Assembly: GCA_902631535.1 (NCBI GenBank)
Contig: CACOYX010000001.1
Location: 62,001 to 126,000 of the forward strand
Length of the DNA: 64,000 nt
Source: an uncultured Pelagibacteraceae bacterium
GTDB lineage: Bacteria > Pseudomonadota > Alphaproteobacteria > Pelagibacterales > Pelagibacteraceae
Reading direction: 5' to 3'
Made by a program: the position numbers and the translations under genes. Of this stretch, positions 26,432 through 35,581 are shown piece after piece. Numbering within the stretch: position 1 is the first letter of the stretch; every line of letters begins with the position of its first letter. The notes below the pieces were generated by a model. It worked only from the letters and a program-made list of their open reading frames with translations, ran no database searches and was not told the origin of the DNA.

Positions 26432-27369
26432 TTATTATAAATATTAGTAATAGATTTAATTATTTTTTGACTTTTATGAAGTATAAAAGTGTTTACCTCA
26501 TACTCATTACCTAGATCCCGGACACCGCTAGCTAAATCTCCAGAAGTTACACCTGTTGCACAAAAAATTACATCTCCTCTAACCATATCATCAATATTAT
26601 ATTTTTTTTTGAAATCTTTAATACCAAGCTTTTTAGCTCGAACTTTTTCCTCATTATCTAAAACTAGTCTTCCTTGTATTTGGCCGCCATAACACGATAG
26701 CGCTGCTGCGACAACAACTCCTTCTGGTGCACCACCTGTGCTATAATAGATATCATTTTTTGGATTATCTCCTATGACACTAAGAGCCCCTGCAATATCT
26801 CCATCTGTAATATAATTTATTTTTACGTTTAATTTGTTTAAAGTTTCGACTATATGATCATGTCTTGGTCTTTTTAGTACGCAAGCTTGTAATTCATTTA
26901 CTTTTTTATTTTTTGCATCGGCTAAAAGCTTTATATTTTTTTCCACACCATAGTCTATATCCATTAGGTTTTTTGGCAGGTTTGAACCTATGACTATTTT
27001 TTCCATATAAGTATCTGGAGCAGATAACAAACCTCCTTTTTCTGAAATTGCTAAAACTGAAAATGCATTTGGTTCGCCATTAGCTGTAAATTTTGTTCCT
27101 TCTAAAGGATCAACAGCTATATCAAATTTAGGTCCATTTAAAGTTCCGAGTTTTTCACCAATATATAGCATTGGTGCCTCATCCATTTCACCTTCGCCAA
27201 TTACAACTGTCCCTTCCATATTTATCTTATTTAATTCTCTACGCATTGGATCAACTGCACCTTTATCAGCAGCAATTTTGTCTTTTTTGCCAATAAATTT
27301 AGAGGCGCCTATAGCTGCTTTCTCAGTAACTTTTATAAATAAGTTTAAAAATTTTTTATCAATTGACAT
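26428..27369 (-). CDS. glpX: Fructose-1,6-bisphosphatase class II
   Basis: GEGEMDEAPMLYIGEKLG...DIAVDPLEGT...STGGAPEGVV. Confidence 0.96.
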   Translation of the reverse strand: MSIDKKFLNLFIKVTEKAAIGASKFIGKKDKIAADKGAVDPMRRELNKINMEGTVVIGEGEMDEAPMLYIGEKLGTLNGPKFDIAVDPLEGTKFTANGEPNAFSVLAISEKGGLLSAPDTYMEKIVIGSNLPKNLMDIDYGVEKNIKLLADAKNKKVNELQACVLKRPRHDHIVETLNKLNVKINYITDGDIAGALSVIGDNPKNDIYYSTGGAPEGVVVAAALSCYGGQIQGRLVLDNEEKVRAKKLGIKDFKKKYNIDDMVRGDVIFCATGVTSGDLASGVRDLGNEYEVNTFILHKSQKIIKSITNIYNK

Positions 27370-28655
27370 TAATTTTCATCAATTCTTATTAATTTAGGCT
27401 TTTTAAATATATACTTCTTTTTTGTTACTTCCTTTAATATTTTATTTAAAGAATTGTTTTTAGAATTATGGGTAATAATTACTATTGATGATATTTTCTT
27501 ATTTTTGTTAGGATTCTGAATTAATCTTTTTATAGAAACTTTATTTTTTGAAAAAATGTTTGTTATATTAGATAGCACACCGGGTTTATCAAATACTTCA
27601 AATCTTAAATAGGCTGAAAAAAATCTGTTGTCAATAGAGTCAAATTTAAGTTTTTTTCTTTCTTTAGTAGAAAGTGAAAAAGGAAATTTTATATTTCCTC
27701 TTGAGATAGAGGATATATCTGAAACAAGAGCTGAAGTTGTTGCGGCTGGCCCCGCTCCTTCTCCTTGTATAATACTTTGGCCCACAGGTTTTCCATCAAT
27801 AATAACTGCATTCAAAACACCGTCTATGCTCGCAATGTACGAGTTATTTTTAATTAATGTTGGATGAACTCTTTGACAAATTTTATTTTTCAAAAGTTCT
27901 GAAAATCCAATTAATTTTATTTTGTAACCTAACTTATTAGCATTAATTATATCTGTCTTATCGATTTCTTTAATACCCTCAACATAAATTTTATCATTTA
28001 AAAATGAATTAAAGCATAAAGATGTAAGAATTTTTAATTTTGACGATACATCATCTCCGTTTAGATCAGCTGAAGGATTTGCCTCTGCATAACCTAAATT
28101 TTTTGCATCAGTTAATACTTCATCAAAATTTTTATTTTTTTTATCCATTGATGAAAGAATATAATTTGAGGTTCCATTGAATATTCCATAAATTTTAGAA
28201 ATTTTATTTGCAATTAGACCCTCTTTTAAAGATCTGATTATTGGTAGCCCGCCACAAACCGATGCCTCAAATTCCAGGTTTACTTTATTTTTTTCAGCTA
28301 TTTTAGCTAATTGATCGCCATATTTTGCTATTAAAGCCTTGTTAGCTGTAACTACATGTTTTTTATTTTTTAATGCATTAAAAACTAATTTTTTGGCAGC
28401 ACCTTCGGCACCGCCAATTAATTCAATAATTAAATCAACATCTGAAAGATAAGTAGCTTCAAGATAATTATTCAACCATTGTTTTTTATTAAAATTAATA
28501 CTTCTTTTTTTATTTCTTTTTTTTGCAGAAATATATTTAACAATCGGTATACAATTATTTTTCTCGGTTAAAATTTTTTTATTTTCATTTAAATATTTGT
28601 ATAAATAAGAACCAATATTCCCTAGACCGATAATTGCAATATTTAATTTTCTCAT
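27369..28655 (-). CDS. hom: Homoserine dehydrogenase
   Basis: GLGNIGSYLYKYL...ELIGGAEGA...VTANKALIAKYG...GILNGTSNYIL-like (GIFNGTSNYILSSM); C-terminal ACT domain. Confidence 0.96.
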   Translation of the reverse strand: MRKLNIAIIGLGNIGSYLYKYLNENKKILTEKNNCIPIVKYISAKKRNKKRSINFNKKQWLNNYLEATYLSDVDLIIELIGGAEGAAKKLVFNALKNKKHVVTANKALIAKYGDQLAKIAEKNKVNLEFEASVCGGLPIIRSLKEGLIANKISKIYGIFNGTSNYILSSMDKKNKNFDEVLTDAKNLGYAEANPSADLNGDDVSSKLKILTSLCFNSFLNDKIYVEGIKEIDKTDIINANKLGYKIKLIGFSELLKNKICQRVHPTLIKNNSYIASIDGVLNAVIIDGKPVGQSIIQGEGAGPAATTSALVSDISSISRGNIKFPFSLSTKERKKLKFDSIDNRFFSAYLRFEVFDKPGVLSNITNIFSKNKVSIKRLIQNPNKNKKISSIVIITHNSKNNSLNKILKEVTKKKYIFKKPKLIRIDEN

Positions 28656-28659
28656 AATT

Positions 28660-29229
28660 TTACCTTGTTGTTATATCTGGAAAATCTTTTTTTGATCCCT
28701 GTTTTATTAAAAATTTTGATATTTCATCAATACTACATTTATCTATTATTGTGCAAACATCGACAACTTCTTTTCTTTTTTTACTCACATTTATAGTTTT
28801 TTGTTCAAAAGTTTCTAATTTCTTTTTTTCTTTAATTTTATCTTTTTTAGAAGAGCTCTTTTCTAATTTTTCAGTTTTTATAATTTTTTTTGCAACTTTA
28901 TTATCTTTTTTTTTACTTTTAATATTTTCTTTAATTTCTATAATCTCTTTTTTTGAAAGAGTTTTAAGCTCTTTTTTTGTATTATTTCTTGCTAATATAT
29001 TTATTTCTCTCTTATCTTCAGTATTTTCTTTTAAATTTAATTCTACTAAATCAATTTTTTTTTTATTCTTCTTGTCAATTATCTTCACTTCAAGAGATAG
29101 ATTTTCCTCAAAATATTGTTTTGCTTCTAACTTATTAATACAAACGTGGTCCCCACAAATTAAAACTGTTTTTGGTTTACTGCAATTATATAAAAGTAAA
29201 ATTAATAATATTGATAAATAAAATTTCAT
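28660..29229 (-). CDS. Lys-rich hypothetical lipoprotein
   Basis: Lipobox LLYNC near the N-terminus; low-complexity K/E-rich middle. Confidence 0.6.
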   Translation of the reverse strand: MKFYLSILLILLLYNCSKPKTVLICGDHVCINKLEAKQYFEENLSLEVKIIDKKNKKKIDLVELNLKENTEDKREINILARNNTKKELKTLSKKEIIEIKENIKSKKKDNKVAKKIIKTEKLEKSSSKKDKIKEKKKLETFEQKTINVSKKRKEVVDVCTIIDKCSIDEISKFLIKQGSKKDFPDITTR

Positions 29230-30263
29230 GTTAAACCCAAATGTTCTGGAAAATTGTACAAATAATTCATATTTTGTATAGCTTGACCTGAAGCTCCTTT
29301 AATCAAATTATCTATTGCACAAAAAATTATATATTTGCCCTTAATTCTTGTTTCACATATTGAAATTTCACAATTATTTGTATTTAAAACATTTCCTGTT
29401 CCGAGTGGAGAATTAATCTTTAAAACTTTAATAAATTTAAATTTTTTATAGAATTTTATTAATGCCAATCTTAAAGAATTTCCTGAATTTCTCTTTTTTG
29501 TTTTGACATATATGGATGTTAAAATACCTCTAAAAGTTGGAAGCAAATGAGGATTAAAAGTAAAATTAATTTTTTTTTTTGTTAGTTTTAATAGTTGTTG
29601 GTCTATTTCACATATATGCCTATGATGTTTTACATTATAAGCATAAACTGATGAGTAAAGATTTTTATGTTTAAATTTCTTTTCTAAGTTCTTACCCGCT
29701 CCAGAGTAACCAGATTTTGAGTCTATAGTTATGTCTTGATTATTTATCAGATTTTTTCTAATTAGTGGTACCAAAGGAATTTGTATAGATGTAGGATAAC
29801 ATCCTGGATTTGCAATTATTCTAAATTCATTAATATTTTTATTATTTAATTCAGGTATAGAATACAAAGACTCTTTAATATATTTTTTTGCTTTATGTTT
29901 AGTATTATAATTTTTCTCATATATTCTAGAATTCGTTATTCTAAAATCTGCAGATATGTCAATAAATTTTAGATTTCTATTTTTATAAAAATTATTTTTA
30001 ATTATATTTTGAGCTTCACCATTGGGTAATGATAAAAAAATTAAATCTAATTTATTATAATTAATTTTTTTTGCAGAGCTAATTTTAGGTAGTTTTTTTT
30101 TTATTCTTTGATCAAAATCATTAATATTTTTACCAAGATTTTTTGTGGCACATAAATATTTTATATTTACTTTTGGATGTTTTGATAAGAGTAAAACAAG
30201 ATCTAATCCAGTGTAACCAGTTGCGCCTACAACAGCTGTGTTTATTTTATCATGTATAGACAT
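29226..30263 (-). CDS. argC: N-acetyl-gamma-glutamyl-phosphate reductase
   Basis: VVGATGYTGLDLVLLLSKHP...NPGCYPTS...KSGYSGAGK. Confidence 0.97.
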   Translation of the reverse strand: MSIHDKINTAVVGATGYTGLDLVLLLSKHPKVNIKYLCATKNLGKNINDFDQRIKKKLPKISSAKKINYNKLDLIFLSLPNGEAQNIIKNNFYKNRNLKFIDISADFRITNSRIYEKNYNTKHKAKKYIKESLYSIPELNNKNINEFRIIANPGCYPTSIQIPLVPLIRKNLINNQDITIDSKSGYSGAGKNLEKKFKHKNLYSSVYAYNVKHHRHICEIDQQLLKLTKKKINFTFNPHLLPTFRGILTSIYVKTKKRNSGNSLRLALIKFYKKFKFIKVLKINSPLGTGNVLNTNNCEISICETRIKGKYIIFCAIDNLIKGASGQAIQNMNYLYNFPEHLGLT

Positions 30264-30307
30264 AATTTCTTATATCACCGTCTTCAATAATAGTTAAATT
30301 TAAATAA

Positions 30308-30748
30308 TTATCTCTTAGAAAATTGAAAGCTTCTTCTTGCTTTCCTGTGACCGTATTTTTTACGCTCTACAACTCTAGAGTCTCTCGTGGTGAGTCTGTC
30401 TTTTTTAAGATTTTTTTTAAGATTTTCATCGTGGGCAATTAAAGCTTTTGAAATACCAAGAATGATTGCGCCAGCTTGACCTGATAAACCTCCACCTTTA
30501 ACAGAGCATTTTACATCATAACTAGTTGCAACCTCTGATATTTCAAGCGGTCTTGTCACAATTATTTGATGTACAGGTCTTTTAAAATAATCATTCATCT
30601 TCAATCCATTGACATGAATATTACCAGAACCTTTTTTAACCCAAACTTTAGCTATGGATCTTTTTCTTCTGCCAGTTGCGTATTTACTGTCTTTAAAATC
30701 TAATTTTATTTTTTTTGTTTTTACACTTGTATCGTTTGTCTGCTGCAT
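30308..30748 (-). CDS. rpsI: 30S ribosomal protein S9
   Basis: YATGRRKRSIAKVWVKKGSG...VKGGGLSGQAGAI...DSRVVERKKYGHRKARRSFQFSKR. Confidence 0.98.
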   Translation of the reverse strand: MQQTNDTSVKTKKIKLDFKDSKYATGRRKRSIAKVWVKKGSGNIHVNGLKMNDYFKRPVHQIIVTRPLEISEVATSYDVKCSVKGGGLSGQAGAIILGISKALIAHDENLKKNLKKDRLTTRDSRVVERKKYGHRKARRSFQFSKR

Positions 30749-31206
30749 TATCTAACAATATTTTTTTTATGTAATTTTTTAAAGTCTATTATTTTTGGTT
30801 TTTGGACTTCATGTGGATGTGTATCGCCATTATAAATCTTTAATTTATTAAGTTGTTTTTTTGCTAATGGTCCACCAGGTAACATTCTCTTTACAGCTAA
30901 CTTTAAAATTTGCTCCGTCTTATTTTTTTCTTTTAAAAAAGATGGTGTAGATTCTTTTATACCGCCCGGATGACCTGTATGTTTATAATATTTTTTTTCA
31001 GTAAATTTCTTACCTGAAAATTTAATCTTATCTATATTTGTCACTACAACAAAATCTCCGTTATCAATATGTGGATTATATGTAGGTTTATTTTTACCTC
31101 TTAAAACTTTTGAAATGTATGCAGCAAGTCTACCAACTGCAGCGTCCTGAGCGTTTATAATATACCAATCTTTTTTAATATCTTTTTTTTTAATAAATGG
31201 TGTCAT
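30748..31206 (-). CDS. rplM: 50S ribosomal protein L13
   Basis: WYIINAQDAAVGRLAAYISKVLRGKNKPTYNPHIDNGDFVVV; start trimmed to MTPF. Confidence 0.98.
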   Translation of the reverse strand: MTPFIKKKDIKKDWYIINAQDAAVGRLAAYISKVLRGKNKPTYNPHIDNGDFVVVTNIDKIKFSGKKFTEKKYYKHTGHPGGIKESTPSFLKEKNKTEQILKLAVKRMLPGGPLAKKQLNKLKIYNGDTHPHEVQKPKIIDFKKLHKKNIVR

Positions 31207-31248
31207 AATGATGGGCGATAAATACAAAGAATGTGTTATAAAGTCAAT

Positions 31249-32274
31249 TTATTTAGCACTTAAATAATATAGGTTTAGTGCACCAAAAACTAAAAATACA
31301 CTCGTTATTTGGTGTGCTGATGCCAAATAAATATCCAGTCCACTTATTAAAGTAAAAATTCCTAGAATGACCTGCAGACTTAAAAAAAATATGACTATAA
31401 ATAAGGGTTTGTATAGTTCAGATATTTTTTTACTAAAGATAAATAACGCAAGAGCTAGAGCATAGAAAATTATTAAATAAGCTAAATTTCGATGGTAAAA
31501 TTGAACTAAAGAATGATTATCAAAATCTAAAATATCTTTTGTGCTTTCAAAAGTGAAATCACTTGGGAAATAGGTATTTCCCATTAATGGCCAAGTTTGA
31601 TAGATCCTTCCTGCATCCAATCCTGACACAAAAGCACCCATAATTATTTGTGTAAAAATAAGAAAAATAAAAATTTGAAAAGGTAAATTTTTACTTTTTA
31701 AAATAAAAAAATTTTTGTCTTTTTTTGATAAAATATTCATCAATAACCAAAATATCGTTGAGATTATAATTAAAGCAGTAGATAGATGTAAAGATAGTCT
31801 ATAGTGACTAACAGTAACGTCCTCGATCAGTCCACTTTTAACCATATACCAACCGATAATTCCTTGAACTATAATTAATGCAAAAATTAAATAGCAAATT
31901 TTTAGATGTTTTTTTTGTATTTTCTTCGTAAAATAAAAATAGACTAAAGGAATAAAAAAAAATAAACCAATTACTCTAGCAAATATTCTATGGAAATATT
32001 CCCAATAGAAAATAAATTTGAATTCTTCAATTGTCATATTAAAATTTAAAAGATCAAATTGAGGAATTTTTTTGTATTCATTAAAATACATAATCCATGT
32101 TTCTTCACTCAAAGGTGGAATTATTCCTTTAAATAATTCCCATTCTGTAATTGAAAGACCTGAATCAGTAAGTCTAGTAAAACCTCCAACAATGATTATA
32201 AAAAAAACAAAAATTAAAGACGTTACCAACCAGTAGTAAAACAATTTATATGTTTTTTTTTCTTCTTCATACAT
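31249..32274 (-). CDS. ctaA: Heme A synthase (COX15/CtaA)
   Basis: GGFTRLTDSGLSITEWELFKGIIPP...FYWEYFHRIFARVIG...LDAGRIYQTWPLM. Confidence 0.96.
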   Translation of the reverse strand: MYEEEKKTYKLFYYWLVTSLIFVFFIIIVGGFTRLTDSGLSITEWELFKGIIPPLSEETWIMYFNEYKKIPQFDLLNFNMTIEEFKFIFYWEYFHRIFARVIGLFFFIPLVYFYFTKKIQKKHLKICYLIFALIIVQGIIGWYMVKSGLIEDVTVSHYRLSLHLSTALIIISTIFWLLMNILSKKDKNFFILKSKNLPFQIFIFLIFTQIIMGAFVSGLDAGRIYQTWPLMGNTYFPSDFTFESTKDILDFDNHSLVQFYHRNLAYLIIFYALALALFIFSKKISELYKPLFIVIFFLSLQVILGIFTLISGLDIYLASAHQITSVFLVFGALNLYYLSAK

Positions 32275-32325
32275 ATAAAATATTATATATTTAAATTACT
32301 GTTCTAAAAATTTAATATTGTCGCT

Positions 32326-32607
32326 ATGATAAACAAAGAAATACTCAAAGTAAGGAATGATTTAGACAAGCTAGACAACAAATTATTGGACATTATTAAA
32401 AAAAGAACCAAGTTAGTAGATATTGTAATTAGAAATAAGAAATTCAAAAAAGATATTATAGATAATAAAAGAATCTCAATAATATTAAAAAATATTTATA
32501 AAAAATCGATAAATAAAAAAATAGATCCAAAAATAACAAATAAAATTTGGAAGTCTATGATTAGAGCCTTTATTGACTACGAATATAGAAACTTTAAAAA
32601 AAAATAA
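32326..32607 (+). CDS. Chorismate mutase-like protein
   Basis: LDKLDNKLLDIIKKRTKLVDIV...IWKSMIRAFIDYE (AroQ-type helical fold pattern). Confidence 0.75.
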   Translation: MINKEILKVRNDLDKLDNKLLDIIKKRTKLVDIVIRNKKFKKDIIDNKRISIILKNIYKKSINKKIDPKITNKIWKSMIRAFIDYEYRNFKKK

Positions 32608-32799
32608 TTATTTGCTGTGTGGTGGAAGTTTTTTTTCTACAAAAAATTCATGTTTCCTTGTATTAGGATTATATTTTCTTAATTTTAATTTATTTTTTGC
32701 CTTTTCACCTTTTGTTGGTTTTTTTGCGTAATAAATAAATCTACTGTCAGGATCGCTTTCCGGAACCATTCTAACTTTAAGATGAGTTTTTTTTGCCAT
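32608..32799 (-). CDS. rpmG: 50S ribosomal protein L33
   Basis: KLKLRKYNPNTRKHEFFVEKKL. Confidence 0.9.
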   Translation of the reverse strand: MAKKTHLKVRMVPESDPDSRFIYYAKKPTKGEKAKNKLKLRKYNPNTRKHEFFVEKKLPPHSK

Positions 32800-33157
32800 A
32801 TTTTTTAATATTTTTTAATTTTGCTATAATTGATTTACTTTTAGTTTTTAAATAATATTTATAATAATCTGTTTTTAAACTATGCGTATCACTATCGTCA
32901 AGTTTATTTCCCTTTGAATATAGTAAATTCCTAACACCTGTTATTGTCATACCTTTGGTTTTAAGTAAAAATTTTATCATTTCAATAATTTCAACCTGTT
33001 TTGAGGTGTAAAATCTCCTATTGTTAATTTTTTTTGGTTTAATAATTTTAAATTCCTTTTCCCAATATCTTAAGATGTAGTTTTGAGGTTTTTTATTAGA
33101 GGAATTTATTAAATTAAGTCTTTTTGATAATTCAGATATACTTATTAATTTACTCAT
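32777..33157 (-). CDS. MerR-family transcriptional regulator
   Basis: ISELSKRLNL...YILRYWEKEFKIIKPKKINNRRFYTSKQVEIIEMIKFLL. Confidence 0.92.
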   Translation of the reverse strand: MSKLISISELSKRLNLINSSNKKPQNYILRYWEKEFKIIKPKKINNRRFYTSKQVEIIEMIKFLLKTKGMTITGVRNLLYSKGNKLDDSDTHSLKTDYYKYYLKTKSKSIIAKLKNIKKYGKKNSS

Positions 33158-33441
33158 GATGATTTATTTAAACTTTCCAAAATATTCTTAGATGTAACAA
33201 ATTTTACAGATTTTCTTGCTGATATTATATAAATATCTTTTGTTTTGGGGTTTCTTCCAATTCTTTCTTTTTTATCTATAATCTTGAAAGAACCCAAATT
33301 TTTTAAATTGAAATTATTTGATTTTATATTTTTAACTATTAAATCAATTAAGTCATTAATAAGTTTTGTGGAAAAGTTAAAGGAAAAACCAGTTGCATTA
33401 CTAAGATTCTTAATTATGTCAAGCTTTTTTAAATTAGCCAC
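33154..33441 (-). CDS. ihfA: Integration host factor alpha-type / HU-family DNA-binding protein
   Basis: NLKNLGSFKIIDKKERIGRNPKTKDIYIISARKSVKFVTSK. Confidence 0.9.
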   Translation of the reverse strand: MANLKKLDIIKNLSNATGFSFNFSTKLINDLIDLIVKNIKSNNFNLKNLGSFKIIDKKERIGRNPKTKDIYIISARKSVKFVTSKNILESLNKSS

Positions 33442-34453
33442 TTTTAGAATGTTTTAAATTTTTTTTAATTTCATTCATCAAATTACCTTTAACAATTTTA
33501 TAACACAAATCTATCGAATGATAAAAACCCATCCCATCAATACCACCATGACTTTTAACAACAGGACCATTTAATCCCAAAAAAATTGCTCCATTGTATT
33601 TTCTTGGGTCTAATTTTTCTTTAAATCTCTTTAAAGAAAAAAAAGAAAACAAAAGAGATAATTTATTTAATGATTTTTTCAAGTTCGATGTGATAAATTT
33701 TGCTGTACCTTCTGCTGTTTTTAAAGCGATATTTCCGGTAAAACCATCTGTAATTATAACATTTGAGTCTCCACTCATTATGTTATTGCCCTCTATATAA
33801 CCATTATAAATAAAGTTATCATCGCTGGATAATTCTTTTAGTTTTTTCGAGGCACTTTTTAACATCTCTGTACCTTTGATTTCCTCTGATCCAACATTTA
33901 AAAGACCAACTTTTGGTTTTTCTTTCGGAAACAAAGACTTAAAGAGAGCGGAGCCCAACTCAGCAAAATCTATCAAATTTTGATCATTACATTCAATGTT
34001 GGCACCTAAGTCTAAAACAACATTCATTCCATTTTTATTCGGCCATAATCCTGCTAAAGCTGGTTTACTTACTTCATTCATCATTTTTAAAATCATTCTA
34101 GATATAACTAAGAGAACTCCGGTATTACCAGCTGATAAACTTATATCTGATTTACCTTCAAGTTGATGATGAATACAATTCCACATACTCGTATTTTTAG
34201 AATTTTTTACAGCTGTCATGGGTGTTTCCTCGTCCGAAACAACAGTTTTTGAATTGATTATATTGATTGCATCACTATTTATATTTAATTGATTTAATTT
34301 TTCTTTAATAATCTCTTCTTTACCAAAAATATTTAAAATAAAATCGTTGTTAGATTTATTTCTATTCAGAAAAATTTTAATACCTTCTAATATTTTATCA
34401 GGTGAGTTATCTCCGCCCATTGCATCAATAGCAATAGAAATTTTTTTTAACAT
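33434..34453 (-). CDS. plsX: Phosphate acyltransferase PlsX
   Basis: IAIDAMGGDNSPDKILEGI...SAGNTGVLL...VITDGFTGNIALKTAEG. Confidence 0.97.
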   Translation of the reverse strand: MLKKISIAIDAMGGDNSPDKILEGIKIFLNRNKSNNDFILNIFGKEEIIKEKLNQLNINSDAINIINSKTVVSDEETPMTAVKNSKNTSMWNCIHHQLEGKSDISLSAGNTGVLLVISRMILKMMNEVSKPALAGLWPNKNGMNVVLDLGANIECNDQNLIDFAELGSALFKSLFPKEKPKVGLLNVGSEEIKGTEMLKSASKKLKELSSDDNFIYNGYIEGNNIMSGDSNVIITDGFTGNIALKTAEGTAKFITSNLKKSLNKLSLLFSFFSLKRFKEKLDPRKYNGAIFLGLNGPVVKSHGGIDGMGFYHSIDLCYKIVKGNLMNEIKKNLKHSKSG

Positions 34454-34463
34454 AAGAATAATT

Positions 34464-34637
34464 TTAGATATCTAGAATTTTTTTACCGTTATAATAACCA
34501 GATTTTAAATCTATATGATGTGAAAGTTTATATTCTCCACTTTTTTTATCTTCAACTACGTTTACAGAGGACAACCTATGATGAGATCTTCTCATTTTTT
34601 TTTTAGACACAGAGGTTTTTCTTTTAGGTACAGCCAT
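34464..34637 (-). CDS. rpmF: 50S ribosomal protein L32 (57 aa; not in the supplied track)
   Basis: [57 protein letters not shown]. Confidence 0.96.
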   Translation of the reverse strand: MAVPKRKTSVSKKKMRRSHHRLSSVNVVEDKKSGEYKLSHHIDLKSGYYNGKKILDI

Positions 34638-34638
34638 T

Positions 34639-35133
34639 TTAATTTTTAAAATTTATAGAGCTATTTAGCATATTTTTTAAGGACAATTCAAAGCAAAAAT
34701 CGTAAAAATTTGAGAAATAAGATACAAAAAGCATATAATTGTTACTCTTTTCATTCTTAAGTTCTTTAAAATATTCTAATATCAATGAAGAATTAATAGT
34801 AAATCTATCATTATGATCAACTTTTTCAATTTTGATTAAAATGTCATATAAAATTTTATTTAAATCTTTCATTTTCTTATTAACAGAAACATCTCCATAA
34901 CCTAATTCTCTTAAATCATTTTCTATAAAATGAAAGAGCTGGTCGTATGTTTTTTGATCAAATTTTTCTCCCTTTTTTTTATAAATTTTCAGAAATATTG
35001 AAAAATGAATAAACATAAGATTTATTCGTGTATTAAAAGTATCAGGTAATGAAATTTTTTGGTAAAATAACTTGTTTCTAGATAAAGTTAATAAAATATT
35101 GTACAAGTTGACTGTATGATTATTAAATGTCAT
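34639..35133 (-). CDS. Ubiquinol-cytochrome c chaperone family protein
   Basis: [59 protein letters not shown]. Confidence 0.8.
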   Translation of the reverse strand: MTFNNHTVNLYNILLTLSRNKLFYQKISLPDTFNTRINLMFIHFSIFLKIYKKKGEKFDQKTYDQLFHFIENDLRELGYGDVSVNKKMKDLNKILYDILIKIEKVDHNDRFTINSSLILEYFKELKNEKSNNYMLFVSYFSNFYDFCFELSLKNMLNSSINFKN

Positions 35134-35571
35134 AATTATTTTATTCCATTTGTTTTTTGTATTTTAATTGGTTGTCAATTTCAAGAACCAACTAAAACCC
35201 ATGGAATATTATTTTTAGAGAATAGATCGAATCAATTAAAAGTTAATAAGCATAATACTAATGATGTTATTAAATTAATTGGATCACCTCATACTAAATC
35301 TTTTAAAAATACTAATGATTGGATTTATATAGAGAGAATTCTGACAAAAGGTTCATTTCATAAATTGGGACAAAATGTTTTAAAAACTAACAATGTCCTT
35401 GTATTATCATTTAATAAATATGGAATTTTAGATAAAAAAAACTTTTTAACTCAAAACGATTTAAATAAATTAAGTTTTTCAAAAGATATTACGGATAATG
35501 ATCTTGCTAAAAAGAGTTTTATAGAAAGTTTTTTAAGTAGTGTAAAATCTAAGATGTATTCTAATAGATAG
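35116..35571 (+). CDS. bamE: Outer membrane protein assembly factor BamE (SmpA/OmlA)
   Basis: Lipobox LIGCQ; NDVIKLIGSPHTKSFKNTNDWIYIE. Confidence 0.85.
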   Translation: MIIKCHNYFIPFVFCILIGCQFQEPTKTHGILFLENRSNQLKVNKHNTNDVIKLIGSPHTKSFKNTNDWIYIERILTKGSFHKLGQNVLKTNNVLVLSFNKYGILDKKNFLTQNDLNKLSFSKDITDNDLAKKSFIESFLSSVKSKMYSNR

Positions 35572-35581
35572 GATCAATTAA

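Noticed and set aside
28751-29221. 156-aa Phe/Ser/Leu-rich plus-strand ORF
   Set aside because: Exact antisense of the Lys-rich lipoprotein; compositional artefact.
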